Assembly: GCA_905250025.1 (NCBI GenBank)
Contig: CAJNOJ010000025.1
Location: forward strand, 62,001 to 126,000
Length of the DNA stretch: 64,000 nucleotides
Direction: 5' to 3'
Source of the DNA: Adineta ricciae
Lineage: Eukaryota > Rotifera > Eurotatoria > Adinetida > Adinetidae
The translations under genes were made by a program, and so were the position numbers. Positions 47,265-58,358 of the stretch are shown one piece after another; within the stretch, counting starts at the first letter, position 1; every line of letters starts with the position of its first letter. Under the pieces are notes generated by a model that saw nothing but the letters and a program-made list of their open reading frames with translations, did not search any database and had not been told where the DNA came from.

Positions 47265-49935
47265 ATGACAAAATCAACTTATATTCTGATCTATTTTGTT
47301 CTTACTCTTCAACTTTATCCAAGTAATGATGATAGTGATTTGAAACAATAGCTATGGTAATAAATTTTGCCTTTAGGTATTGTATTTGGTCAACGTGATT
47401 TTGCAAATCCGGCAGTGACTGATCCAGCTTCATGTGCTTGTGATCTTCGAGCGGATTCTTGTGATGCCAATTGTTGCTGTGATCAAGTGCGTTATTTTAT
47501 TCGGATAGATTAAACAATAATTGTCAAAATTTTAGGATTGTAGCGATGCTGATATAAGTGCATCACCGTTATGTCCATCAGGACGGACTACATCTTCGGA
47601 AAGTTTGGCACAACAAAACCTAAATCTTCAAAAATGGAATTGCTCGAACTCAACCACTGCGGCTACATTCGATTATTTTCCGTTTGTTTGTGTACAGGTA
47701 TAAAAACTGCCTCACTAAATGATTCATGAAACAATATATTGTACCCGTTTGTCTATAGTTCTCGCTATCAGAAGTCATTGGTTCGTTTCATTCAACAAGC
47801 GATGTCAAATTTGTACAAAGTGCCGACGATGCAACAAATTTACGTTCTTCATTTGTTGATCAATATCCTGAATTATTTCAAGCTTCGACACTGACAGCTT
47901 CTGCAGCCACTGGAAGCTATACTACAAATGCACCTGTTCAACTGACATCAGGGACAACATTTACTCTACCTGGAAGTTTACTTGGCTTTACATGCCAACA
48001 AAGTGTTTCTGTTTTATTTGGAGTCAATCGAGATGTTTCATGTACATCCAATGTATGCTTTTCATTTCGTTCAGAACAAAATCTTTATCATTTCTTTACT
48101 TTAGTTAACTTTTTGTAGTAGTATTAGTACACAAAATACCCTTGTCGGGGATGGCACTTCCAATGCTACTGTGACGATCAAGTTTTACACTAAAACTTAT
48201 AATGCAAGTACAATCACCACTCCGAGCTCCACTCAAGAGTATTACTTTCAAAATTCATACACACAAAGTATCAACGATATACCATATACAAATGATACGA
48301 TTTACGATTATTGTCCTGGCTTGTACCCAGCAAGTCGAACACAACGGTATCTTTACGTTTGTACCACATTATCCTCAAGTTCATGTCCGAATTACGAGTC
48401 ATGGACAGGATGTCCATTGAGAGATACTTTTCAGTACACTGCCATCAATGACAGTTTCTTTACCGCTCGAAATTCATCAACCGATGGCTCGATAAGTTTT
48501 TCGGATTATACTGCTGTAACAAGTATGTCATGAATATTGTTGAAATTGATCCCCTTTCTACAAGCCATTGTTTAACCCACTATTTCTAGGTTTAACTTGC
48601 TCGACTAATATTCGACAAATCTATTATCAATTTTCTTATTCATCAACTACTAATACTATATCAGAAGTTAATGCATATGTGCTGTTTGATTCTCAGTCGA
48701 CGACATCACGAATCGTAATTGAATGGAATGATATAGGTAGCAATACTATATCATCAACATCTATTCCTCGTAAGAAATCCGATTGAGTTTTAATGAAAGA
48801 TGATAATTGTCTGATATAGGTGGATATCTCAAGAACGAAGCTCTTCAGTTCCAACGTAATGGTGCCACTTCCGACGTATCTGCATTGATACCGAGTAAGT
48901 TGGCTCTTGACTGATTTTACACTGGCAAAGTGAGATTTGGATTTTGCAAAGGTGCAAGTGGTTTATGTGTTGATGCAACTCGGCAAACTCTTCGCTATAA
49001 AGAAAGTACGACCTCCTATTGCTCGATTCAATTAGCACGTAGTACTATCCAACAAGGATGTCACAATTTAAAGTATATTGCTTCTACCTGTAAACCGAAT
49101 AAGATTGCAATCTGATTTTCTAGACTTAATCTCTATATTTATTTGAATGTATTTTTTGCTCCGGCATCACACGTTCTTGCTTACCCGAATTCCAATGCAA
49201 CACCGATTCAAATCCGGTTGGTATCCCATTGAATAAAACTTTCTTTTTTATTCCTCGAATTCTCATCTAGTGATACGAACCAAGATTTACTTGATCTTGA
49301 CACAATCGATGTTACACGTCCAAATAATCGATTGACTGCGAATCAGATCACGCAGACAAGTCTACTAGATTCGGCTTATACAATCTACGACACTACATCA
49401 AATCTTCCTATTTGCTTTAATGTACCATCAGGAATCTATATCGAATTCGGCTATGTTCGCATCAATGTCAGTTCAACATTGTCATACGAACGAATTGTAT
49501 CTGTACAATACAAGTAAGTGACTATCCTCGTAATTATTGATTATGTTCAACCCTTACCCTTTGCAGTTATACATATTCTAATTGGCAATTTGATTGTGTG
49601 AGTGCAACTTGTGATAGCGCATCAACGCAACAATATATTATCTCATTTCAATCGCGCTTTGTTGATTACACAAGGTATTCATAATTCGAAGCTCGAATTG
49701 TCGTAACTAAAATTTGTTCTTTTTCTTTAGTCGTTTATCTCGTTCAAGTGACACAACGAAAGCAGATATAGAAGCAGCCGACAATTACATTGAAGATTTA
49801 CTTTGGCTTCTTACTTCGGGATACCAAGGAGAACCAGGTTTTCGAAATTATACCATAGCAATGGTTCTTATCTTTATAGGCATTTGTGTAATTGTTATGC
49901 ATGTTTTACTCTTCGGAATCATGTTGCCATTTTAA
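47265..49935 (+). CDS. TCTN: Tectonic-family ciliary transition-zone protein
   Basis: Tectonics are secreted or membrane proteins of the ciliary transition zone (MKS/B9 complex) gating ciliary membrane content. The signal peptide is MTKSTYILIYFVLTLQLYPS. The family hallmark Cys cluster CACDLRADSCDANCCCDQ-DCSD spans an intron at about 47487-47535. Later conserved features: FVCVQFSLSEV (about 47685-47775), many N-glycosylation sites, FRNYTIAMVLIFIGICVIVM near the end, giving a C-terminal transmembrane helix and a very short tail (FGIMLPF). About nine short introns. I cannot choose between TCTN1, 2 and 3; the terminal membrane span is present in TCTN2/3-type proteins. The middle exon borders around 48830-49130 are uncertain. 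Confidence 0.85.
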
Positions 49936-50388
49936 ATGCAAAGACAGATCTGCTTGTTTGTTTGTTTTTTCCTTTTCTTTTGTATGTAGGAATGTTTTCG
50001 AAGGGAAACAAATGATTTCTAGACAGAAAATCACCAGTTTATATGTAACATAAATCAAATAACAGAGCAACAGTCGAAAACAATTAGAAGTGATTAAAAC
50101 GGAGTAAAATCAATGAAATGCATCCGAAACCATGGGGAAATCGTTGGTATTCATATCAGAAATGAAACCTGGATTTTCTATTGCATACTCGATTCTTGCA
50201 CGAAAGCAATATTGTTTTTTTTTGCAATTTTCTCGATTGTCAATGGTTTTTAGTGATTTCTGAGCACTTTTAATTAGCATTAAACAATTGGTTCCTGTTA
50301 GTAGAAATCACCAGAAATCAGTTTATTTAAAAGAGAAAGATGAAGAATAAAACAGTTGATCTTGTTTATGATTGTCAGATAGTATCAT
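49936..50388. other. Convergent spacer tectonic / PSMG1
   Basis: 3' flanks of two convergent genes, T-rich, no supported gene. Short frames (50340-50531) are antisense to the PSMG1 terminal exon. Confidence 0.5.
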
Positions 50389-51458
50389 TTACGAATACAT
50401 GTTACTGGTTTGCGTTGCTGCCAAACGAATCAGTTGTTTATTTGTCTTATCTGTCAATTGAATGTACGGTTTTAATGTTGTGCTTGTTCGGTCTAGAATT
50501 CGTTGTAAAAGTTTTAACGCATCGGCGTTGACCGATGAATGCCGTTGGTAAACAACGAGAACAAGAACCGGAATATTGGCTTGATGCAGTTTGGTGAACA
50601 CTTATTGAAAGAAATCAAGTTTGTATTGAAGAGAATTGAGGAGGAAATCACTTACAAGCTGCGGAGAGACCACGAATGGCATTTGGCGGTTCAATTGGTT
50701 TGATTGTTTGGGTGATTTTATCATCCGTTGGAATGATTGATGATTTAACATAACGAATGAACAAACTAGATTTGCTTTCTAGTTCACCGGAGACTGTCAC
50801 GTAATCCATGGACAAACGGGATTGAATAATGTAGACAGGATTTGTTGGTGAGAGATTTGATAAATTGAATTTATTCAAAATCTATCACACGAAATGAAAT
50901 ATCTTCAAATCAATGACTCGATTTACCTCCTCACTGAACGGCCAAAGTCGGTCAGACTTAATCGGTGAGTTCAGTTGAACCAATACCAATGAACTCGATG
51001 CTAAGCGATAGACCCGATCAACACTTTGTGTTGAATATTGCTGCATTTTGATTTGATCAAACGTTTTTGTTTCATTACTATTATCATCTGTTCCATAGCC
51101 AATCAATTCCATGTCATAATTACATAAAATATGAGTGAAAGCAAATGCTACAGCCATGAAAAAACACATTCGAAATGGTCGAATTTCACTATATCATTCG
51201 TCTTACCCGAAGCAGTAGCACCGAGAGTAATCAACAAACACGAACATGGAATTTTCATCTCATCATTCTTCAAATCATCTCGCCATGTGATTGAAAAGGG
51301 TAACCTAAAAGATTTGGCCGTTTCATTATTGATTTCAATCGATTCAATTCAACTCACTTGTCAGAATCTCGACTTGATCGCTTTTGATCTTCTTCATCAC
51401 TATCGATTGTTTCGACCTCTTCCGATGTTACATCGCCATAGCCATATAATGTCGACAT
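50389..51458 (-). CDS. PSMG1: Proteasome assembly chaperone 1 (PAC1)
   Basis: PSMG1 pairs with PSMG2 to assemble the 20S alpha ring. The product starts MSTLYGYGDVTSEEVETIDS (acidic head). It continues SDKLPFSITWRDDLKNDEMK, KIPCSCLLITLGATAS, ASAFAFTHILCNYDMELIGY, LVLVQLNSPIKSDRLWPFSE, NAIRGLSAA, VFTKLHQANIPVLVLVVYQR, SSVNADALKLLQRIL and ends RLAATQTSNMYS. The C-terminus corresponds to human TTNEIQSNIYT, and the ADALKLLQRIL segment to VEAFKPIL. Four short introns. The ATG follows an acceptor (ttttatttgag) directly. Its upstream neighbour on the same strand ends 127 nt before. Confidence 0.87.
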
Positions 51459-51475
51459 CTCAAATAAAATACAGA
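51459..51475 (-). promoter_or_regulatory. Candidate trans-splice acceptor of PSMG1
   Basis: A T-rich tract ending TTTGAG (minus strand) abuts the PSMG1 ATG, inside a 127-nt gap after the ADAM17-like gene. Confidence 0.4.
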
Positions 51476-51585
51476 ATGTTTATCAATACTTTATTCATAT
51501 TTCCATAAAAGTAACTATTCTTCTATCTTTATACAAATAAATTTCCAGAAACAAGAAAAAAGTATCTGACATGGAAAGAAGGAAT

Positions 51586-53163
51586 TTAATCAGTTTGAGT
51601 TTGTTTCGTCACACCAGCTTGATCCGTAGTTGATGATCTCATTTGTAAAGTTTCTAATTCTTGCTGCTGTTGCTGTTTCTCCAAAAACGCCTTCTTGTTT
51701 ATTTCATCTCTGCAAAAATGTACAAAACAACTAACAGGAATCCAGATAACCAATGAAAATGTGATGATGATCCCGACGATATTTCCTTCAAACCATTCGC
51801 CGCGTCGAGTATCAGTTAAAACATTTTCAATTGAAGGATTTTTTTTATGTTTGCCATCGATCGCTTCGGGATCCGATAACTGTCTGCAAGAAATCTGCTG
51901 TTTCATTGCTTGACTCGAGGAATTATAAACATTCAAATACTTAAAACAGAAATGCGCGCGTCGTTGCAGCGCTAATTGTAAAGTTGGTGCAACGAGATCA
52001 ATACAAAGCTGCACAACTGGTGCTACTTGGGTATTGAATTGAAAGAAACCTCGTCGAGTGGCATTGGTCGAGCATAGGGTTAAATTCAAACCCATTTGAC
52101 GAGCGAAAAGATAACTTGTTTTCATCAAACCATTGAAAAACATCGAAAGATTTCTGGTGATATTTTCATTGATAATCGATACACCTGTATTCAGATTAAT
52201 TTCATCCGATTGGTTATTTATTGTTGAAAATGGAGGTGAGCAAAGTCCACCGACGTCATATGTATTTGTTGAAGATTGATAACCGAGAACAAAACTTTCG
52301 CCTTCAGAATTTGATAGTAACATTTGATGAACGAGGCAATAATTTCTCAACGAATAATTCATATTTGATGATAAGTTGTAGAGGCTTTCAAACGATGAGT
52401 TTTGACTGACTGGAAGCTGATTGTTTATGGTCAAACGTTGTATTAAGAATCCTCCGTATCGATTCTGGGTTAGAGTTCGTAATAAAAAGTTAAAATGTTC
52501 AATAAATGTATACAAATAATAAACATTCGATTGAAAGATTTTCTCATATAGAGTCTGATCGACAAACAGCGCCAACGAGCAAAATCCGATGGTTTGATAC
52601 TGCGAATTCTCACTCTCACATCTTAGTGTTAATAATTCATATATAAAATGCAAATCGCGTAAAACAATAGAGTTCTGTTGATAAAGATTTTCTTCTTGTT
52701 GTAATTTATTCCAGAAACTATCGTTAACTAATTGGGGATAATATTGAAGTAGCTGTCGTTGGGAGAATTTCAGGATCATGAAAGTGCCTTCTGATGAAGT
52801 TAGATAGTAATAATATGTGCCGTTGAGATAAATGTAGATTTGTAAATGAGGATGAAGGATTAAACTGATACTTGAACGATTTTCATTGAGTATTCGACCG
52901 AGATAGGCGAATCGATAGTTTGGTTGGGATTGAATTCGTTTGTCTGCGGAGAAGTTGCGTGCGAAGAACTGTTCATTGGGATGAATCGCAACGTTGAATG
53001 TGATGTTACATAGAGTTATGACTACAGTCTGATCGATGAGAACCGAGTGGTCAATTGAAGGAAAAGGAACGGATTGATTGCAGAGAATATTCTTCGAAAA
53101 AAACAGCGCATGGATTGTGGGGAGAAATGCGAGAGTAAGAATGGAAGATAAAATGAGATTCAT
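51586..53163 (-). CDS. ADAM17-like pseudometalloprotease, intronless
   Basis: A 525-residue type I membrane protein in one exon. Signal peptide 1-19; prodomain-like part about 45-180 (FFARNF, YLGRILNENRSSISLIL). The reprolysin-like domain follows at about 193-365: FCSLALFVDQTLYEKIF, FNFLLRTLTQNRYGGFLIQR, NYCLVHQMLL, YDVGGLCSPPFSTINNQSDE-INLNTGVSI. These align with ADAM17 (CKLLVVADHRFYRYM, VCLAHLFTY, GGVCPKAYYSPVGKKNIYLN). Where ADAM17 has THELGHNFGAEH, this protein has TSYLFARQMGLNL (349-361): no His or Glu ligand remains, so it should not be an active zinc protease. No disintegrin module is present; a short Cys-bearing stalk leads to NIVGIIITFSLVIWIPVSCF (461-480), strikingly like the ADAM17 membrane span ([20 protein letters not shown]). 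The cytoplasmic tail is Gln-rich. It may be a decoy, or an iRhom or substrate partner (inference). Confidence 0.85.
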   Translation of the reverse strand: MNLILSSILTLAFLPTIHALFFSKNILCNQSVPFPSIDHSVLIDQTVVITLCNITFNVAIHPNEQFFARNFSADKRIQSQPNYRFAYLGRILNENRSSISLILHPHLQIYIYLNGTYYYYLTSSEGTFMILKFSQRQLLQYYPQLVNDSFWNKLQQEENLYQQNSIVLRDLHFIYELLTLRCESENSQYQTIGFCSLALFVDQTLYEKIFQSNVYYLYTFIEHFNFLLRTLTQNRYGGFLIQRLTINNQLPVSQNSSFESLYNLSSNMNYSLRNYCLVHQMLLSNSEGESFVLGYQSSTNTYDVGGLCSPPFSTINNQSDEINLNTGVSIINENITRNLSMFFNGLMKTSYLFARQMGLNLTLCSTNATRRGFFQFNTQVAPVVQLCIDLVAPTLQLALQRRAHFCFKYLNVYNSSSQAMKQQISCRQLSDPEAIDGKHKKNPSIENVLTDTRRGEWFEGNIVGIIITFSLVIWIPVSCFVHFCRDEINKKAFLEKQQQQQELETLQMRSSTTDQAGVTKQTQTD

Positions 53164-53190
53164 GATAATGAAGTATATTTACATAAACAT

Positions 53191-53206
53191 CTGAAACGAA
53201 AATTCA
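53191..53206 (-). promoter_or_regulatory. Candidate trans-splice acceptor of ADAM17-like gene
   Basis: TTTTCGTTTCAG on the minus strand with a 27-nt leader (starting ATG TTT ATG TAA) before the start codon, in the 117-nt gap below the AIG1-like gene. Confidence 0.45.
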
Positions 53207-53280
53207 TATTTATGTGGCAAAGAGGAAAGGAATTGAATTGTCAATATATTACAAAAAGAGGACAAAAATTATACATATTA

Positions 53281-54256
53281 TTATTGATTTTTCTTTTTCT
53301 TTCGTTCAGCATTTTCTATTCGTAAACCTAAAATCATCAAATTAATCTTCACTACAGCAACATTTCTGCCTACCTGTCAAAAAGATTGTGTACATTTCCC
53401 CGATTAGATACAGTCCAACACTGAATAATGTTGATCCAAGGAAGAATAAGTAACGATACATAAATGAAAGTTCATTTAAGATTGGATATACCCAAAGGCT
53501 CATTTTAAATTCCAACCAATGAAGATGATGAAGATAGTGGATCCTAAAAACGAAGTTTACTATACGAACTCTTCAGCTACCCTTCCTACCATGCAGTGTA
53601 TGCACCAGTTGCAGTTAAAAGACACAAGAAACCAGCTAATCGCGATGGGTAACGATGATAATGAAAAAGATTTTCAAGCCATATGGCCACTCCAGGTACA
53701 GTATGCTAGAAGAATCGGTAAATGAGGAGGAGATTGATTCAATTTCAAGATATACCATGACATGATTGAGTAATGGAGAAACCAGCTTATCCAATGCTTC
53801 CGGGTAGATTAATTTTCGATCAAAATGATATAAACCCCAAAATGAAATACACACGAACTAAATATAGTAGTTAATTTTATATAAATTCTATTGAATTATC
53901 ATCCACTTACAGTTCCGATAGGAAACACCACACCAGCAAAGAGAAAATCTCTTAACTTTTGTAATTTCGTTCGTTTTTCTAATTCAATCGTATTCGAACC
54001 AAAGAAAAAATTAATTATACACAAAATATAATAAAACATTTGTAAATACTAAACAACTAAAATATTCATTTCCCTATTCAAAGAAACTCCAAATTTTCCT
54101 CACCATATTCAATATCGTCAGAAACTTGTATTTTCCTCCCGCTGCTGTAACTAATTCTCCCATCATAATTTGCTGAATTTCAAAACTACAACCCCAAAAC
54201 ATTGCGGCAGCGGTAGATATCGATATCAAAAGTCCGATATAATCTCTAAATGCCAT
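53281..54256 (-). CDS. AIG1/ADTRP-family multipass lipid hydrolase
   Basis: AIG1 and ADTRP are membrane threonine hydrolases of FAHFA lipids. Exons recovered by eye: MAFRDYIGLLISISTAAAMF, GGKYKFLTILNM (holding the family nucleophile Thr in KFLT), FVCISFWGLYHFDRKLIYPE-ALDKLVSPLLNHVM. A 50-nt intron (about 53708-53757) then joins HTVPGVAIWLENLFHYHRYP-SRLAGF, so the catalytic His lies in LNHVMHT as in human LNHGMHT. A further intron in TAW|IHYLHHLHW leads to LWVYPILNELSFMYRYLFFL-GSTLFSVGLYLIGE and a basic tail (ERKKKKNQ) ending at 53281. Six membrane segments are expected. The start follows an acceptor (gtttttag) by 8 nt. I cannot separate AIG1 from ADTRP. Confidence 0.88.
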
Positions 54257-54264
54257 GATGTGAT

Positions 54265-54277
54265 CTAAAAACATGTT
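54265..54277 (-). promoter_or_regulatory. Candidate trans-splice acceptor of AIG1-like gene
   Basis: ATGTTTTTAG on the minus strand followed by ATCACATC and the start codon; the gap to the CHMP6 stop is 141 nt. Confidence 0.45.
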
Positions 54278-54397
54278 TGGATATTAATAAGAAAAGACAC
54301 AAGCGAGTATTAGAACTGTTTAAATATCTTTTAAAAAGACTATTTACATCGATAAACAATGATTACGCAAAATGAAATCTTTTTTCCAGTATTTTAT

Positions 54398-55233
54398 CTA
54401 ATCTGCTTCGATGGCAACACGCTGTTTGGTTCGTGTTGGAGACACAACAGGTCGCTGTTCACGATGATGAGGAATATCAGGTAATCGACTGATATCCGCT
54501 GATTCTTCTCGGCGAATCAATTCATCCAATTCAGCTTCGACATCTTCTTCGTCAACGCGACTCAAGCCACCCGACAGAAGATTAGATACTTCCTAAAAAT
54601 ACGTCGTTGAATGAGAGAAATAGCTCAAATGGAGAAAATCGATGATTTCTTACGTTTTGATATTCGACTGCTTCGCGTGAATCTTCCATTAACTTCTCAA
54701 TATCTTCGAGTTTCAACAGTTCATTCATTTTCTTCAACGCATCGTTTCCTTGTTTCAAACTATGAACAACATCGACTTGAACTTGAGCGAATTCCAAATC
54801 ATGTGTCTAAACATTTCAAAAGAAATGAACCATGTTCAAAGGAAAATTTCCAATCTTTACCATTCGTTCAACATTTTCCAAAATATTTTCACTTTTATCA
54901 AGTTGACTTTCGAGCATTTTTTTCTTCCGAAGTAGAAGCAATGCACGGCTAAAACAAAACAGTCGAATTCAATGCATCTTTCTCATATAATCACCTACTC
55001 CTTTTGACCATTCTTTAGCAATTGTTTCGCAACTTCACGTTCGCGTTCCAATTGACTTTCAATTCTTCTTCGATTTTGAGTCAATCGATCCCGTTGTTGT
55101 TTCAATTGCTAAATAAATTTCACATGTCAATACAACCAAATGACCGTATCCTCCTTACGAGTATAGCTCGATCTTGTTCAGTAATCGCCGGTTGTTTCGG
55201 CGGTTTCGATTTCTTACCAAACACATTTCCCAT
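54398..55233 (-). CDS. CHMP6: ESCRT-III subunit CHMP6 (Vps20)
   Basis: CHMP6 links ESCRT-II to ESCRT-III at endosomal membranes. It starts MGNVFGKKSKPPKQPAITEQ, a myristoylation glycine plus basic patch, then DRAIL-QLKQQRDRLTQNRRRIESQL, QLLKNGQK, RALLLLRKKKMLESQLDKSE, ILENVERM, DLEFAQVQVDVVHSLKQGND, ALKKMNELLKLEDIEKLMED, REAVEYQN-EVSNLLSGGL and an acidic tail with DEEDVEAELDELIRREESAD before ending VAIEAD. Human CHMP6 has the same order (TEQDKAILQLKQQRDKL, EAVEYQRQIDELLAGS). Five exons with short introns. The ATG lies immediately after an acceptor (aaacattctag). Same strand as and 131 nt below SRP68. Confidence 0.95.
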
Positions 55234-55248
55234 CTAGAATGTTTAAAT
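55234..55248 (-). promoter_or_regulatory. Candidate trans-splice acceptor of CHMP6
   Basis: TTTAAACATTCTAG on the minus strand abuts the CHMP6 start codon. Any native cis leader would have to be zero nucleotides long, which favours trans-splicing. Confidence 0.5.
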
Positions 55249-55364
55249 ATAATAACGGATAAATTCTTATCTCTCTCTGTTTATAACAATAAAAACGATC
55301 TTTTCTTGGTTTTTTCCTTTTTCACAAGACAACAAAAAACATGAAAATGGAGTTTTCGATGAAT

Positions 55365-58053
55365 CTATTGTTTCTTCGCGCCCCAGGAAAAGAATCCCTT
55401 GACAAAACCAGTAAGGCCAGCTTGTTGCTGTTGTCCTCTGTCGTTGAGTGTCGACATTGCTTGACGTTTACTTTGAACTTTATCATCCAATGATGGAAAT
55501 GTTAAATGATTGAGTGCTAAATCAAAAAGAACCGGCTTGCATGGAATTGGTTTGAATGGCGGTGGTAACGAAACGATGTTGAGACGATTTTTATTCGTTA
55601 GTGATAAATCTTCGAAGTAGGTATCCAAACGATCGATTAATGGCTGAGAAAGAAATGAAAATAAATTTGGAAGAGCTATTTTTGAGAGAGGAGTTTACTT
55701 TTTTCTCTAATTCTTTCTGTTCTTCGGGTGAAAGCACTTCATCAAATGATTGCTGGATCGTACCCACTTTAGGCGAGACACTACCAACTGGCGTTGGTGT
55801 TGATGTTGCTGATGTTTGAATTTGATATTTAACTTCGTCAAGTTTAGATTGAATAAATGTAAATTCATTCAATAATGTCTATTGAAGAAAAGATGATAAG
55901 ATTCACTGAAGTTCATTAGTTAATATCTTTACTTGATAGTTTATTTCACTTGATTTCGGTTGTTGACCACTTGCGGCTAATTTTTTCGCTTGTTCCATAT
56001 ATGTTTCAGTTTTATTAACTAAAGCAGCGGAATCCTTAAAACGTTTTTGCTGAACAAACGATATTGCAATATAAAACGATCTACACAACAGAAAACAAAA
56101 ATCGGTTTTCACATAATTTCAACTTGTGCAAATGAAATTCAACCTGCAAGCCTTGTAAACAATCGTTTGAAAATTCACGTCCGATTGAATGGTCTTGTCA
56201 TTTTGTAAAGCAGGTATAGCGACAATATCATTCAGAAACTAACAGAACATTTCGTATGCACTCCAAAAATAACAAATTTCATCTTACTTGTAATAAAAGA
56301 TCGTACATTCGAATAAGATCCGCCGCTTTAGTCACTTTCTTTCCTTCGGTCACATCTGTTTTCTCTCCGTCCACTGATCTGAACACTTGTTGTTTACCAT
56401 TTTCGATCATTGCCAAATTACGTTCGATCATTTTCGAAAGACGAATCCAGGCAATGTAACTGTATAACCAAACGCCATCGGATAATCGGTCGGCATTTTC
56501 ACGTTTGGTATTATCAGCTGGTGCAGCAGAGGCTGGAGTAGGTTTGAATGTCTTGGGGAATAGAAGAGACCAAGTCAAGAATAGGGTTGATTGGACTGGA
56601 TGAACTTACCGGATCATTTTTCAACTCATCTTTAACGACTTGTGATGTTTCCACGGCTTCCTTGAGAAAACTTTCGTATAAACTCATTTTGGTATCGAAT
56701 GAAACACCTGGTTTCTAAGAAATCATGAATCGAAATTTACTGGTGTGGATTCTATAGTCAAGACTTGACTTACTTTGATTTCAGTCTCAAATTCTTGTAA
56801 ATTCAAAAAGAATAAACGAGCCTTTTCACTGGACACTTGAATTTTCCGTTGTCGCCATGTTATTTCAGAAATCGATGATGTTTGCTGCTCGTGTGTTTCA
56901 CTAAGAAATGCCTAAACAAAACCAAATCAATTATCGTCCTAGCAACTCATCAAAACATACATCTAAAACTCGTGTCATTTCGGGATCATCCAACGCTGCT
57001 TTGGTTCTTAAGTTTCTTAACTCTTTCGCCGCATTTTTATCACCACTCTTATATTGACAAAAGCGAACGTTCGTTGTAATTTCATCGATACGTTGATCAA
57101 GCATCAATTTGTCTTCTTCACTACGAACACCTGTTTTCAGTTTGTCATAAATCGTTCTAAACATAATCCGACCAATCAAGATTATTCCTACAAATTATCG
57201 TTTTACTTACTGAGCACGAATATAATATTCTAATGCATTACTCCATTGTTGGAGTTCGAATTTTAAATGACCATTCATAACAGCTGTGTAAGCCTAAATT
57301 GAATGAAATGAACTGATGAAGAGTTGTTTCCATAGTTTAGTTTTTACTTGAACTTCAAGTTTTGTACGAGCATCGCATGTTTTTTGTTGATTACATAAAC
57401 TTTCCAAGTGAACAGCATGTTTCACTGCTTTACGAAGGCGATTTAAAAGATGGAATTTCTTGCGTGTTTCAGTATTTGCTTCACCTAAATTTCGTTAAGC
57501 AGGATAAAGATTCACTTCACGCGACTGATTGACATACTTTTCAGTTGCATCGCGTAAGCCCAAGCGCGTTCACTGCAGATCAATGGTAATAAAAGATATC
57601 TGAACAAAGATAGAAGATAATGCGATGATGAAATGATGTTTACTATCACCGTGAGTCTTTCGCGACGAGTTCATCTGTAATGACGGGCTTTTGAAATTTT
57701 TTCTGATTGCCATACGTTGCTTCGAGGGATTTGCGTATCCGACGAAGTCGTCGCGAACAAAACGATCTAAAACAAATGAGAATTGTTTATCTATTCACGA
57801 GAATAGTCAGATCTAGTCGACTCACCGATATCGTTGATAATCACCATGACGAAGGCCATGCTGTTGTTGACAAAGTCGAATAATACGAAGGACTACAAAT
57901 GAGGACGTAACGATCACATGTAATAATTGAAAATCTGATAAACAAACACATACTATCAAGTTTTAATGGAGGTGTAACCTTCGCTGCTTGACTAGTAGAC
58001 GTAGTCCCTGTTGATGTTTCACTCATAGGTTCAGATATTGTTGGTTGAGACAT
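55365..58053 (-). CDS. SRP68: Signal recognition particle subunit SRP68
   Basis: SRP68 forms the SRP68/72 heterodimer on 7SL RNA for cotranslational targeting to the ER. It starts MSQPTISEPMSETSTGTTST (disordered), then LKLD...VLRIIRLCQQQHGLRHGDYQ-RY and RSFCSRRLRRIRKSLEAT (about 57900-57700), the RNA-binding start of the family. Middle TPR-like helices include DERAWAYAMQL, YKSGDKNAAKELRNLRTKAA (about 57070-57010), SEITWRQRKIQVSS, LIRMYDLLLQ (about 56320) and IAISFVQQKRFKDSAALVNK. The C-terminus, NIVSLPPPFKPIPCKPVLFD-LALNHLTFP and GLTGFVKGFFSWG, matches human FPPGFQPIPCKPLFFDLALN and GLTGYIKGIFGF. Ten or more short introns. Leader of 12 nt after an acceptor (gattttttag). Confidence 0.94.
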
Positions 58054-58065
58054 CGTAGGTTAAAA

Positions 58066-58080
58066 CTAAAAAATCAATAC
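58066..58080 (-). promoter_or_regulatory. Candidate trans-splice acceptor of SRP68
   Basis: ATTGATTTTTTAG on the minus strand, 12 nt before the SRP68 ATG. It is one of the few leader acceptors here not followed by AT (TTTTAACC). Confidence 0.4.
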
Positions 58081-58358
58081 TGATCTACAATAAGAAATTT
58101 GCGTCCTAAAGAGAACTAAATATATAACGAGAATACCGACAACACGACACCATAAAGCGAGAAATACGCTATTGGTACTTGTACGACACGTTTCTCCAAC
58201 AGATGTCGCTTGATGTCGAAATCATTTGTCTCTCAAACAAGCATAGACCTTTCCACGAATATCGCCGTGCTCAGTTTGACGTATGAGTTAGTTTAGACTT
58301 TTATTAACGATATATGTTAAATAATGACAAATAGATGCAAAAAAGAGAAAAAACATGT

